Positions 15,081 to 27,824 are shown, counted from the first letter of the stretch. The stretch is DNA of 64,000 nt from Deltaproteobacteria bacterium (GCA_029261795.1 JAJDAP010000039.1:1-64000), one strand, 5' to 3'. The notes: generated by a model not told the origin, from the sequence alone. Made by a program: numbers and translations.

Positions 15081-16220
15081 TCAGTCGTCGCCGCGGCGGC
15101 GCGCTCTCGAGCAGCGCAGGTTGGCCTGGTTGCCGGTGTGGTCCGAGGTCCAGCAGATCGGATCATGGGCGGCGCCGCAGCTTTCGGCGAACGGGTTGGG
15201 TTCGCTCGCGAAGAGGCCGGTGCCGGGGAGGCCGAAGCGGCCTTCGGCGCGGACCAGTCCACACTCGAAGGCGGCGCTCGGCGGCACCAGGAAGATGTAA
15301 TCGATGCGTGCGTCGGTGTTGAACGCGGGGTCTTCGAGTTCGCCGATCTCTGCGTCGCGGCCCGAAGTGCAATTCTTGCCGCTTGACGGTTCGCACTCTC
15401 CGTTGCCGACCGCCAGGTGGGTATCGATCCAGGCTCGCGACGCGAACACCTGGTACTCGTTCGAGTCCGGCGTGGCATTGAAATCGCCGGTAATGAACGC
15501 GGGCGTCTGGACATCGTGGGTGGCTTCGACCCAGGCGGCGAGTTCCTTGGCCTGGCATTCCCGTGCCGTGTCGACACCGTCGTCGCACAACGCAGGGCAC
15601 GGCAGGGGAAATATGATCTGGGTTCCACACAGGCTAGATGCCTGGTCCGAGCCGGAAGCCAGGTGCGTGGTGTAGATATCGACCGGGCCGAGCGGATGAT
15701 CGATTCGCGCGTGCAGTGCGTGGCGATTGAAGAACGGCTCGAACGGGCTGTAGAGCACCCGCACCTCCGCCTCGAGGGCCGGATACCGGCTCAGGATCAC
15801 TTCTTCGTCGATGCCTCGCGGTGCACCTAGCACCGTGACACCTTCGGGGTCGAAGATCAGGTGGTACGGGAAGCCGCAAGCTTCGGCGAGTGAGGGAAGC
15901 TCGGCTTCGAGTAGCGCTACGGTGGAGTCCAATGGCCCGCGAAACTGGTTCAAGCCGGCCAGGACGAAGGCATTCACGACGTTCTCTTGCAGCGTCACGA
16001 CGTCGGGGCAGCCGGCATCGACGATGTGGTCGCTGAGCAGTCCGATGCGCTCCTCGACGCGGCATTGGTCCCCGGTCGCGGGTGCCAGCGGGTCGCAGGC
16101 GAACCCGTGCAGCAGGTTCAGGTTGGCGACCTCGATGTTCGTGTCCGGGCGGCAAGACCCGAATCCGATCGAGAGGGCGGCCAGCAGGGCAAGCCCGGCG
16201 CTCAGCAAGGTTCTCCGCAT
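15081..16220 (-). CDS. lipoprotein of the endonuclease/exonuclease/phosphatase fold
   Basis: 379 residues with a lipoprotein signal (GFGSC, Cys23). Conserved EEP-fold blocks are visible: VANLNLLHG, DVVTLQENVV (metal-binding Glu), YTTHLASG, ITGDFNATPDSNEY (GDFN motif), DARIDYIFL and a terminal WTSDHTG (catalytic SDH). These are the residues of the DNase I-like/phosphatase superfamily, which hydrolyses phosphodiesters of nucleic acids, lipids or inositol phosphates. It is extracytoplasmic, unlike housekeeping members. The many Cys residues may form disulfides. Substrate unknown. Confidence 0.85.
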   Translation of the reverse strand: MRRTLLSAGLALLAALSIGFGSCRPDTNIEVANLNLLHGFACDPLAPATGDQCRVEERIGLLSDHIVDAGCPDVVTLQENVVNAFVLAGLNQFRGPLDSTVALLEAELPSLAEACGFPYHLIFDPEGVTVLGAPRGIDEEVILSRYPALEAEVRVLYSPFEPFFNRHALHARIDHPLGPVDIYTTHLASGSDQASSLCGTQIIFPLPCPALCDDGVDTARECQAKELAAWVEATHDVQTPAFITGDFNATPDSNEYQVFASRAWIDTHLAVGNGECEPSSGKNCTSGRDAEIGELEDPAFNTDARIDYIFLVPPSAAFECGLVRAEGRFGLPGTGLFASEPNPFAESCGAAHDPICWTSDHTGNQANLRCSRARRRGDD

Positions 16221-16336
16221 GGTCTACTCCGGCCGATCGCTTCGGCCACCCCCGGCTCGTCGACTCTAGCCTACCCCGAGCCCTGTCCCGCGTGGCACAA
16301 TGGGCCGCGATTCCGCTCTCGCAAGGAGAAGCATCG

Positions 16337-17140
16337 ATGCGCTCAGCACTCTCGGAGAAGGTGGCCGTGGTAACGGGTGCCGCGCGTGGAATCGGTCGGG
16401 GCATCGCCCTGGCGTTGGCCGAGGCCGATTGCCACGTGGTCGTCTCGGATCTCGCCGGCGATCCTGCGAGCGCCAGCTACGAACTCTCTGGCCAGGCCCA
16501 GCTCGACGCGACCACGGCAGAGGTGAACGGACGCGGCGCTGGCCGGGCCGTGGCGATCCCCTGCGACGTCACCCGGTCCGACCAGGTCGAGGCATTGATC
16601 GGCAAGACCCTGGCCGAGTTCGGCCGCATCGACTTGCTGGTGAACAATGCCGGCATCGTGCACATGACGCCGATCGAAGAGATCGATGAAGCGCGCTGGG
16701 ATCAGGTCTACGCGGTGAACGTGAAGGGCGTGTTCCTGGCCTCGAAGGCGGCGGTCCCGGCGCTCTGCGAGAGCCAGGGCGCGATCGTCAACATCTCGTC
16801 CGTTGCCGGAAAGCGCGGACACGCGGCGGGCAGCGTCTACTGCTCGAGCAAGTTCGCCGTGATCGGTTTCACCCAATCGCTGGCACTCGAACTCGCAGGA
16901 CGCGGCGTGCGCGTGAACGCGGTGTGTCCGGGAATCCTCGATACCGCCATGTGGAGCCAACACATCACCTCCGAAGCCCGCGGTGGCGAGGCCGCCTATC
17001 AAGGTGCCGTCCAGGCGCTGATTCCGATGGGTCGCGAGCAGACTCCAGAGGACATCGCCGACGCCGTGATCTACCTGGCGACCGCGCCCAACGTCACCGG
17101 AATCGCACTCAATGTCGCCGGTGGCATGGAGGTCTGGTGA
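16337..17140 (+). CDS. short-chain dehydrogenase/reductase (SDR)
   Basis: 267 residues from the ATG at 16337, with an AAGGAG ribosome-binding site just upstream. Cofactor motif TGAARGIGRG near residues 14-23, NNAG at the end of the fourth strand, catalytic Ser (VNISSVAG), Tyr and Lys in YCSSK, and PGILDT after the sixth strand. Classical SDR length. It oxidises or reduces a hydroxyl or keto group with NAD(P)H. It overlaps the following propeller gene by one base (TGATG), forming an operon with it and the MoaD-like gene. Confidence 0.92.
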   Translation: MRSALSEKVAVVTGAARGIGRGIALALAEADCHVVVSDLAGDPASASYELSGQAQLDATTAEVNGRGAGRAVAIPCDVTRSDQVEALIGKTLAEFGRIDLLVNNAGIVHMTPIEEIDEARWDQVYAVNVKGVFLASKAAVPALCESQGAIVNISSVAGKRGHAAGSVYCSSKFAVIGFTQSLALELAGRGVRVNAVCPGILDTAMWSQHITSEARGGEAAYQGAVQALIPMGREQTPEDIADAVIYLATAPNVTGIALNVAGGMEVW

Positions 17141-18348
17141 TGAATCAGGAGGAAGTCTCTCCCCCGGTTGATGCGGGCTATCTGGACCCGGGTCGCCATG
17201 CGGAGATCTCTCCCCGGCCGGGCCTCGCGTTGTTGGTCGGCACTCGCAAGGGCGCTTGGATCCTGCGGCCCGACGCCACGCGCTCGAACTGGACGACGGA
17301 TGGGCCGATCTTCTTCGGCAACGTGGTGCATCACTTCGTGCTGGATCCGCGGGACCGGCGCACGCTGCTCATCGCCGCGCGCGCAGGCCACCTCGGGCCG
17401 ACAGTCTTCCGCTCCACCGACGGCGGCCAGAACTGGCAGGAGGCGACCCGCCCGCCGGCGTTCCACAAAGCGGAAGCCGGCCAGCGGGCGCGGAGCGTCG
17501 ACCAGGTCTTCTTCCTCGCTCCGGGGCACGCGAGTGAACCCGATGTCTGGTACGCGGGCTCGGCGCCGGAAGGATTGTTCCGCAGCGAAGACGGCGGGCT
17601 CCATTGGCATAGCGTCGACGGCTGGAATGAACATGCGAACTACTGGGATTGGTCCGAGGATCCCGACGGCGAGACCACGCCGGACGGCTCGCCGTTGCAT
17701 TCGATCCAGATCGATCCGCGCGACCCGGCACACCTCTACCTGGCCACCTCGGGCGGCGGCGTGTTCGAGTCGACCGACCGGGGCCAGGACTGGGCGCCCT
17801 TGAATCGCGGCGTCGAAGCCAACTTCCTGCCAGATCCGTACCCCGAGATCGGTCAGGATACGCACTGCCTGGAACAGCATCCCGCGGCCCCGGACGTGCT
17901 CTACCAGCAGAGCCACTGCGGCATCTACCGGATCGACCGGCCCGCGACGGATTGGGTTCGCATTGGCGACAACATGCCGAGCGAGATCGGCGACATCGGC
18001 TTTCCGATCGGGCTGCACCCGCGAGATCCCGACTGCGCCTGGGTCTTCCCGATGGACGGCACCGACGTCTGGCCACGCACCAGCCCGGGCGGCAAGCCCG
18101 CGGTCTACCGCACCCGCGACGGCGGAAAGAGTTGGGAGCGCAAGGACCAGGGCTTCCCCCGGGAGCAGGCCTGGCTCACGGTCAAGCGTCAGTGCATGGC
18201 CGTCGACAACTGCGAAAGCGTGGGCGTCTACCTCGGGACCACCAACGGAGACGTCTGGGCCAGCAACGACGAGGGAGAACGTTGGCAGTGCATCGCGCCG
18301 CACCTGCCCCACGTGTTCTCGCTCGAATGCGCGGACTTCGCCGAATGA
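17140..18348 (+). CDS. Asp-box (BNR/sialidase-like) beta-propeller protein
   Basis: 402 residues, no signal peptide, so probably cytoplasmic. Repeated Asp-box motifs (STDGGQNW, SEDGGLHW, STDRGQDW, TRDGGKSW, SNDEGERW) at the blade turns mark a BNR/sialidase-like propeller. Between blades are conserved-looking patches (GNVVHHFVLDPRD, HSIQIDPRDP). The arginine triad of real sialidases is not evident, so sialidase activity should not be assumed. The gene lies between the SDR (TGATG junction) and a MoaD/ThiS-type protein (ATGA junction), so the three products are probably made together. Confidence 0.85.
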   Translation: MNQEEVSPPVDAGYLDPGRHAEISPRPGLALLVGTRKGAWILRPDATRSNWTTDGPIFFGNVVHHFVLDPRDRRTLLIAARAGHLGPTVFRSTDGGQNWQEATRPPAFHKAEAGQRARSVDQVFFLAPGHASEPDVWYAGSAPEGLFRSEDGGLHWHSVDGWNEHANYWDWSEDPDGETTPDGSPLHSIQIDPRDPAHLYLATSGGGVFESTDRGQDWAPLNRGVEANFLPDPYPEIGQDTHCLEQHPAAPDVLYQQSHCGIYRIDRPATDWVRIGDNMPSEIGDIGFPIGLHPRDPDCAWVFPMDGTDVWPRTSPGGKPAVYRTRDGGKSWERKDQGFPREQAWLTVKRQCMAVDNCESVGVYLGTTNGDVWASNDEGERWQCIAPHLPHVFSLECADFAE

Positions 18349-18602
18349 AGGTCGGCGTTCCGCAACCCCTGATCGGGTACACCAAGTCGGACCTGGTGGA
18401 GGCCCATGGCACGACCATCGATGAGCTGGTGCACGATCTCGACCGTCAATTCCCGGGCATCCGCTTTCGCATGGTCGACGAACAGGACCGGCTCCGGAAG
18501 CACGTGCGAATCTTCGTGAATCGCGAACGCGTGCGATCCCTGGAAGACCCCCTCGGCGACGACGATGAGGTACAGATCCTCCAGGCGCTGAGCGGAGGTT
18601 AG
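18345..18602 (+). CDS. MoaD/ThiS-family ubiquitin-like sulfur carrier
   Basis: 85 residues from the ATG at 18345 that overlaps the propeller stop (ATGA). Beta-grasp features: DELVHDLDRQFPGIRF, HVRIFVNRERVRSLEDPL, DDDEVQILQALSGG. The terminal Gly-Gly is the thiocarboxylation site used by MoaD, ThiS and relatives to carry sulfur. No adenylating E1-like enzyme (MoeB/ThiF) or MoaE lies nearby, so this is probably not the main molybdopterin or thiamine carrier. The tight coupling to a propeller protein is the most informative clue to its job. Confidence 0.85.
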   Translation: MKVGVPQPLIGYTKSDLVEAHGTTIDELVHDLDRQFPGIRFRMVDEQDRLRKHVRIFVNRERVRSLEDPLGDDDEVQILQALSGG

Positions 18603-18628
18603 GCGGCGGCCCTCGTGGACCGCCCCGC

Positions 18629-21100
<2,472 letters not shown>

Positions 21101-21140
21101 GTGCCGCTGATTCTCCTGAGTGTTGGGGTGCCGCCGCTCG

Positions 21141-22384
<1,244 letters not shown>

Positions 22385-22388
<4 letters not shown>

Positions 22389-23014
22389 GACGAGAGAGTC
22401 CCTCCATTGGCACCATTCGCTCCGTTCACGGCAGAGCGGTGCGAAGCCACGACGTCGACCAGACCGTACTCGCGCGCATCTTCTCCCGAGAGATAGAAAT
22501 CGCGCTCGGTGTCCTCGGCAATCTTTTCGAGCGGCTGCCCGCTGTGTTCGGACAGGATCTCGTTCAACCGGTCGCGGGTCTTCAGGATCTCGCGAGCCTG
22601 GATTTCGATGTCCGACGCCTGCCCCTGCGCTCCGCCCCAGGGCTGGTGGATCATGATGCGCGAGTTCGGGAGCGAGGTGCGCTTGCCCGGCGATCCCGCC
22701 GCGAGCAGCACCGCGCCCATCGAAGCCGCCAGCCCGACGCAGAAGGTCGATACGTCCGGCCGGATGTATTGCATGGTGTCGTAGATGGCCAAGCCCCCGG
22801 TCACCGAACCGCCGGGCGAATTGATGTAGAGGTGGATATCCGCGTCGGGATCTTCCGCCTCGAGATAGAGCAGCTGGGCAACCACGAGATTGGCCATCTC
22901 GTCATAGACCTGGCCGGATAGGAAGATGATCCGGTCCTTGAGCAGCCGTGAGTAGATGTCATAGGCCCGCTCTCCGCGGTGATCCTGCTCAACGACCATG
23001 GGGATTAGCGGCAT
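22385..23014 (-). CDS. clpP: ATP-dependent Clp protease proteolytic subunit ClpP
   Basis: 209 residues. Catalytic triad Ser in GLAASMGA, His in [10 protein letters not shown] and Asp in TERDFYLS; start [10 protein letters not shown] is typical. The subunit forms the tetradecameric barrel that degrades substrates unfolded by ClpX. The C-terminal 20 residues (NGANGANGG) are a low-complexity extension. A 197-bp gap separates it from tig, enough for its own promoter. Confidence 0.98.
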
Positions 23015-23211
23015 GGGTCCTCTGGGTTCGACGTCGGTCGGCTACCCCAGACGGCGACCCGGGCTCGGACTGCCGCCGAAGTACCCGATTTCCGAGTCTC
23101 CGATCCGAGGGTCATTCTAACGGGAAGCTGGCGTTCTCGGAGCCCCCCCAGAACTCCACGAACCCCACAAAGCACCGGCAGCGGTAACGCGCCTGCCGTG
23201 CGAAACGACGG

Positions 23212-24522
23212 CTAAGTGCCCGTCGTTTCTTCGACTTTAGCCTCGGAGAGAAGGAATTCAAGCGCCTTCTCCTCGCGAATCTGAGCCTCCAGACCGGACG
23301 TCAATTCGCGCTCTTCGTACATCTCGCGCAACCGATCCGGTGCGATTCCCTGATCCGAGGCCTGCTGCTCGATCTTGGCGTCGACCTCGTCTGCACCCAC
23401 CTCGAAGGCCTTGGCTGCCGCGACCGCCTCGAGGAGCAACGATTCGCGCACGTCCCGCTCCGCGTCCGGCTGCCACTCCTGCTGCCAGCGGTTCAGCTGC
23501 TGATGCATCTCATCGTGGGGCATGAACTGGCCGAGCTGTTGATGGGCCATTTCCAGCCGCTGACTCAGGCGTTGTTGGACCATGCCCGGCGGCACCTCGA
23601 ACTCGGAGCGCTCGATCAGCGAATCGACCACGCTGCGCCGCGTCTCCTGCTCCGCGCTCTTGCTGCGCTGGGTTTCGAGGTTCCCGCGCAACTGGGCGCG
23701 CAGCGCTTCGACGGTTTCGACGCCCTCGTCGCCGAGCCCCTTCACGAACTCGTCGTCGAGCACCGGGGTATCCTTGCGCTGGATGCCGCGCACGGTCACG
23801 GCGAAGCTGGCCTCGTTGCCGGCGACATCCTCCGCCGGGTAGTCGTCCGGGAAGGTGACGTTCACGGTCGGCTCGTCTCCGACCCTGGCGCCCAGGAGCT
23901 GCTCCTCGAAACCGGGGATGAAGCGACCGGAGCCGAGTTCGAGCACCGCGTTTTCGGCGCTGCCCCCTTCGAACAGCACATCTTCGATGGTTCCCGCATA
24001 GTCGATCGTGACGTGGTGTCCGTTCTCGGCACCCGCACCCTCTTCCGCATCGACGAATGGCGCACGCCGCTCGAGCAGGCTCTCGAGTTCCTTCTCGATC
24101 TCTTCCTCTGCCACGGTTACCACCGGGCGGGTCGCCGCGAGTCCGCTCAGTTCGGGAAGGTCGATCGTGGGCTTCACCTCGATCGCGGCCTTGTAGGCGA
24201 ACGGGTTGCCCTGCTCCGGCGGCCGGCTCTCGATCGATGGCTCGGCGACCGGCTCGATGCCGCTCTTCTGGACCGCTTCGAGCAGCGTCTCGCTCACCAG
24301 GGTGCGTTCGAGTTCCTCGGCGAGGCCCGCGCCGTAGAGCCGCTCGAGCACCGAACGCGGGGCCTTGCCGGGCCGGAAGCCCTTCACGCGCACCTGCTTG
24401 GCGAGATCCTTGTAGGCGCGGTCGAAGGCCTTTCGAACGCGCGGCTCCCCCACCTCGATTTCGAGGGTTCGGAGGATGGGACTGGTCTCGGTGGTCGAGA
24501 CGGAAACTTCGGCTTCGCTCAT
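23212..24522 (-). CDS. tig: trigger factor
   Basis: 436 residues. The ribosome-binding N-domain includes the signature VRVKGFRPGKAPRSVLERLY. The FKBP-type peptidyl-prolyl isomerase domain covers about residues 165-245 (FIPGFEEQLLGARVGDEPT), and a long helical chaperone domain follows. Trigger factor docks at the ribosome exit tunnel and shields nascent chains. It precedes clpP-clpX-lon, the standard proteostasis cluster, with tRNA-Leu immediately upstream on the same strand. Confidence 0.97.
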   Translation of the reverse strand: MSEAEVSVSTTETSPILRTLEIEVGEPRVRKAFDRAYKDLAKQVRVKGFRPGKAPRSVLERLYGAGLAEELERTLVSETLLEAVQKSGIEPVAEPSIESRPPEQGNPFAYKAAIEVKPTIDLPELSGLAATRPVVTVAEEEIEKELESLLERRAPFVDAEEGAGAENGHHVTIDYAGTIEDVLFEGGSAENAVLELGSGRFIPGFEEQLLGARVGDEPTVNVTFPDDYPAEDVAGNEASFAVTVRGIQRKDTPVLDDEFVKGLGDEGVETVEALRAQLRGNLETQRSKSAEQETRRSVVDSLIERSEFEVPPGMVQQRLSQRLEMAHQQLGQFMPHDEMHQQLNRWQQEWQPDAERDVRESLLLEAVAAAKAFEVGADEVDAKIEQQASDQGIAPDRLREMYEERELTSGLEAQIREEKALEFLLSEAKVEETTGT

Positions 24523-24554
24523 GCAGAGACTCCATCGAGGGACTGCGGGGGGCG

Positions 24555-24640
24555 TGGTGCCGGGGACAGGACTCGAACCTGCACGTCCACCGGACGGAGG
24601 CTTCTAAGGCCCCTGCGTCTACCAATTCCGCCACCCCGGC
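24555..24640 (-). tRNA. tRNA-Leu (UAG), CCA encoded
   Basis: Long-variable-arm tRNA on the minus strand: acceptor GCCGGGG/CCCCGGC, anticodon loop CTTAGAA with anticodon TAG, an extended variable arm (CCGTCCGGTGGACG), T-loop GGTTCGAGTCC, encoded CCA at 24555-24557. Confidence 0.97.
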
Positions 24641-24754
24641 GTGGGACGCGGGAGGCTAGCAAGAACCTGTGGCGCGGGGCAGCGGCATGCGGAAGTGGCC
24701 GAATCCGGCGCCGGCTCCCTTGGAAGGCTGCTTGGCGCAAGTAGACTTCGCCCC

Positions 24755-25744
24755 ATGAGAGTCGGTGTCCTCCAGTTCTTCTCGTGGCCCAACCGCGATG
24801 TCCCGCTGCCCCAGGTCTTCGAACGCGCGATGCATCGCATGCGGACGATGGACGCGAACGGCTACGACGCCGTCTGGCTCGCCGAGCATCACTTCACCGG
24901 GTACAGCATCTGCCCCTCCGTCCACGTCATGGCCGCCCACGTGGCCGGCCAGACCCGGAACCTGCGGATCGGAACCGCGGTGACGCTGGCGCCGCTCTAT
25001 CACCCGTTGCGCATCGCCGAAGAGATCGCGCTGCTCGATGTCCTCACCAAGGGCCGCATCAACTGGGGCGTCGGGCGCGGCTTCGACAAGACCGAGTTCG
25101 ATGCCTTCGACGTTCCCCCGGAAGAAAGTACCGACCGAATGCGCGAGGCCATCGAGATCGTGCTCGCCGCCTGGACCCAGGAGCGGGTCGACTTCCAGGG
25201 GCGCTTCCACCAGGTCGACAATGTCGAGGTGCTGCCGAAGCCGGTCCAGGTGCCGCACCCGCCCGTCTGGGTCGCATCGACTTCCGAGGGTGCCGTGCGT
25301 TGGGCGGCGGCCCAGGGGCATTCGATCCTGATGGATCCGCACTCGCCGCATAGCGAGATCGGGCGCAAACGCCGGATCTACGAGGAGGGGTTGCGCGCTG
25401 CCGGTCACGAAAGCAATGGCCGGAACCTGCCGATGGCGCGGCTGCTCGCCATCGATGAAACGGACGACAGGGCCGAGGCGGTCGCGCGACGCGGCGCGAC
25501 CTGGACCACGGGCACCTACATCTCGAAAGAGGCGATCCGGAGTTTCCGCAACGATGACGAGGAGGTCGATCCGATCGAGCACTACTTGAGCGATGTCGTC
25601 ATCCAGGGCTCTCCCGAGCGCGTCGTCGACAAGCTGCTCGAGCTCGAGGCCGAGATTTCGCTCGATTCCCTGCTCCTGTCGCCGCTCAGCGAGCGCAGCT
25701 TCGAGCTGTTCACGGATCGGGTCCTGCCGCACGTGGGGAACTAA
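24755..25744 (+). CDS. LLM-class (luciferase-like) flavin-dependent monooxygenase
   Basis: 329 residues from the ATG at 24755. Typical bacterial luciferase-like TIM barrel: FERAMHRMRTMDANGYDAVW, LAEHHFTGYSICPSVHVMAA, IGTAVTLAPLYHPLRIAEE, INWGVGRGFDKTEF and VWVASTSEGAVRWAA. These enzymes use reduced FMN supplied by a separate reductase to oxidise aldehydes, long-chain or aromatic substrates. No reductase is adjacent, so the substrate is not inferable. Confidence 0.88.
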   Translation: MRVGVLQFFSWPNRDVPLPQVFERAMHRMRTMDANGYDAVWLAEHHFTGYSICPSVHVMAAHVAGQTRNLRIGTAVTLAPLYHPLRIAEEIALLDVLTKGRINWGVGRGFDKTEFDAFDVPPEESTDRMREAIEIVLAAWTQERVDFQGRFHQVDNVEVLPKPVQVPHPPVWVASTSEGAVRWAAAQGHSILMDPHSPHSEIGRKRRIYEEGLRAAGHESNGRNLPMARLLAIDETDDRAEAVARRGATWTTGTYISKEAIRSFRNDDEEVDPIEHYLSDVVIQGSPERVVDKLLELEAEISLDSLLLSPLSERSFELFTDRVLPHVGN

Positions 25745-26199
25745 CGACCGCCGAGCCGGCTCCGGGGTGCGCGGTCGACCGTGACAGCGAGGCCGAGATC
25801 TTCGCCGGCAGCGCCCCCGAGGGTGCGACCGCCCCGAAATACCCGGCGCGAACCGGGGAAATGCGATCGCTGCTCCACGATCCCGAGCAGCCCTGGCTCT
25901 ACCTCGCGGGCACGAGACGCGGCGAGACGATGTTGCCGAAGCGCTACGACAGCGGGTCGGCTGGGCTGCCTGCCAGACCACTCACTCGGCCATCGTCGCC
26001 CCGAGCACGGGCGCGGTTGCGACCCCGAGAGCGAGCATCGAGGTGCGGGCCCTCGCCTCCCTGCCCTTGCCTAACGCCAAAGCGGGTGCCTCCAGCGCCA
26101 ATTTCTCGTTATTTTCGGATTTTCGCTTCTCACCGAGTGAATCCGACGGAGATTTTGCTATTTGACCCACTTCGTGAGAACTCAAGGGGCCTGTTATTC
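25745..26199. other. 455 bp with no convincing gene
   Basis: Short frames only. One stretch (25780-25950) reads plausibly as protein (LLHDPEQPWLYLAGTRRGE) but has no start or continuation, and may be a relic. From about 26095 the sequence becomes AT-rich (TTATTTTCGGATTTTCG, GATTTTGCTATTTGAC), which suits the promoter and leader of the small gene at 26200. Confidence 0.5.
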
Positions 26200-26385
26200 A
26201 TGAGCAAACGCAAGAACTGGAACGCCGTCATCGAGCGGCTCAACGACAGCAAGAGTGGACAAACACGGATTGAAATGGGATCACCGGGCAGCGCCCAGGT
26301 CACCCGCGTCCGCCTGCTCGAGCGCTGGTCGAATCTCGAAGCCTGGACCGACGGTTCGGTGCTGCACCTGAAGGTCAGCCGCTAG
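26200..26385 (+). CDS. small conserved-looking protein, 61 residues
   Basis: An ATG at 26200 preceded by AAGGGGC opens a 61-residue frame. The product is Lys/Arg-rich at the start (MSKRKNWNAVIERL) and has a regular beta-like second half (VTRVRLLERWSNLEAWTDG, then SVLHLKVSR). I do not recognise it. Support for a real gene comes from the AT-rich leader, the amphipathic pattern and a strong hairpin (26404-26431) 18 bp after the stop. It lies upstream of the RRM gene on the same strand, but a terminator-like hairpin separates them. Confidence 0.5.
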   Translation: MSKRKNWNAVIERLNDSKSGQTRIEMGSPGSAQVTRVRLLERWSNLEAWTDGSVLHLKVSR

Positions 26386-26403
26386 GCAACCTTCGCGACG
26401 CGC

Positions 26404-26431
26404 GGCACCGGGAACCCCGGTTTTCGGTGCC
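26404..26431 (+). terminator. hairpin after the 61-residue gene
   Basis: GGCACCG at 26404-26410 pairs perfectly with CGGTGCC at 26425-26431, and the inside (GGAACC/GGTTTT) extends the stem. No T-run follows. It is a likely transcription terminator or 3' stability element. Confidence 0.45.
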
Positions 26432-26830
26432 GCCGTTCCTTCGCTCCGCGCCAACGCGGCGAAGAATCGGACTGGATCTGGGTCGAGCGTCCCTCGGGGG
26501 GCCGCGACGCTCAGGTTTCAGCGATCCGACGGTCTCCGAACCGGCAATACAGCCGTGCGTCGGCTGCATTCGGGCGCCTCCCGGTCGTTGGTGCAGGAAT
26601 CCGCTAGGCTTCGCTATCGAGCGGTCTCCGATCGGTTCCCAGGCTGGCCTTGGTCAGCCTCTGCTTCCCGTCGAATCAACCCCTTGAAACCTGGTCCTCA
26701 TCGTTGGCGAATCAACGCCACGAGGGAATCCGGTTTTTCATGCGACGGGACCTCGTCCGGATCGTCCGGGCCCGTGACCGGAGCCATTCGTGGCTGCGCA
26801 GAACGCGCATGCCACGAGGAATCACTTTCT
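26432..26830 (+). other. 400-bp leader/intergenic region before the RRM gene
   Basis: No frame here has protein character. The length suggests a promoter plus long 5' leader, as often seen ahead of cold-inducible RNA-binding protein genes (inference). No T-rich cold-box or recognisable riboswitch was found. Confidence 0.35.
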
Positions 26831-27121
26831 TTGAGCAAGAAGATCTACTGCGGCAACCTTCCCTTCTCGGTCACGGAGCAAGAGCTTCGCGACCTGTTCA
26901 GCCCCCACGGCAGCGTGGATTCGGTCGCGGTCATCACCGACCGTGAAACGGGCCGAGCCCGAGGCTTCGCCTTCGTCGAAATGAGCGAGGCGAGCGCCGC
27001 GAGTGACGCGATCCGCGCCCTCGACGGCAAGGACATGGGCGGCCGACCGATGCGCGTCAACGAGGCCGAGGACAAGCGCCGCGGCGGCGGTGGCGGTGGT
27101 GGCGGCGGCGGCTACCGCTAG
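26831..27121 (+). CDS. RRM-domain RNA-binding protein
   Basis: 96 residues from a TTG start (26831-26833) with a GAGGA site 11 bp upstream. A single RNA-recognition motif fills the protein: RNP2 KIYCGNLPF at residues 3-11 and RNP1 RGFAFVEM near residue 45. A short Gly-rich tail (KRRGGGGGGGGGGYR) ends it. This matches cyanobacterial and proteobacterial Rbp-type proteins that bind single-stranded RNA and are often cold-induced. The next ATG would delete the first beta strand, so the TTG start is preferred. A strong hairpin follows 18 bp after the stop. Confidence 0.88.
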   Translation: MSKKIYCGNLPFSVTEQELRDLFSPHGSVDSVAVITDRETGRARGFAFVEMSEASAASDAIRALDGKDMGGRPMRVNEAEDKRRGGGGGGGGGGYR

Positions 27122-27139
27122 GCCAGTACCGATTCAGAA

Positions 27140-27167
27140 GGGGCGGAGGTGCCGCCACCTCCGCCCC
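27140..27167 (+). terminator. 12-bp-stem hairpin after the RRM gene
   Basis: GGGGCGGAGGTG and CACCTCCGCCCC pair perfectly around a CCGC loop. It ends transcription of the RRM gene or protects its 3' end. There is no T-run. Confidence 0.7.
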
Positions 27168-27198
27168 CGTGCATTCCCGAGGCAGGGGTAGCCGCATC

Positions 27199-27633
27199 AT
27201 GACCGTTCGCATCTTCGTCGCCTTCGATCTCGAACACGATCGGGACCTCTACGACGAGCTGCTGGCGAGTTCCGGCAGCAAATCGTCATTCGAGGTCTCG
27301 GGCCGCTCGGAAGCGGGCACGGTTCCCGAGGACTGGCAGCGCCGAACCGAGGGGCGCATCGCGGCCGCCGACCAGTTCGTGGTCGTCTGCGGCGAACACA
27401 CCGGCGATTCGATCCCGGTCTCCGCCGAACTGCGCATCGCACAGGAACAAGAGAAGCCTGTCATCTTCCTCTGGTCCCGTCGCGACGCGATGTGCAAGAA
27501 ACCCGTCGGCGCGTTGCCCGGCGACAACATGTACAGCTTCACCCCGGACGTCCTGCGCGAACGCATCGTCACGAACCGGCGTAGCGCCAAGCGAATCGCG
27601 GTGCCGGAGCGCTTGAAGCGCCACGCACCGTAA
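27199..27633 (+). CDS. TIR-like domain protein (MTH538/ThsB-like)
   Basis: 144 residues from the ATG at 27199. The protein resembles the small TIR-like fold of MTH538/DUF1863: an opening strand VRIFVAFDLEHDRDLYDELL, a middle segment ADQFVVVCGEHTGDS, then SAELRIAQEQEKPVIFLWSRR. In the Thoeris defence system such stand-alone TIR proteins (ThsB) make a nucleotide signal for ThsA. No ThsA, SLOG or SIR2 gene is adjacent, and the gene sits between housekeeping-type genes, so a defence role is only a possibility. Assignment rests on pattern similarity, with no catalytic residue pinned down. Confidence 0.6.
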   Translation: MTVRIFVAFDLEHDRDLYDELLASSGSKSSFEVSGRSEAGTVPEDWQRRTEGRIAAADQFVVVCGEHTGDSIPVSAELRIAQEQEKPVIFLWSRRDAMCKKPVGALPGDNMYSFTPDVLRERIVTNRRSAKRIAVPERLKRHAP

Positions 27634-27824
27634 GCTGCGCGGGACATCGGCGCGTCGGCGCAACCGGCCGATCGATACTCGCCCACGGAATCCTTCGGCC
27701 TGTACGCCTGCGCGTACGCTTCCGCCACCACGCGGGAAATCTTGAGATGGGCGGCATGTTTGCCATCCTTGGTGGTACGACAACCCGGACGACAAATTGG
27801 CTCACCAACTCGAGGCTCGGTTCA

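Noticed and set aside
25982-26185. 67-codon minus-strand frame
   Set aside because: No ribosome-binding site, no recognisable pattern, and it runs through the likely promoter of the small gene at 26200.
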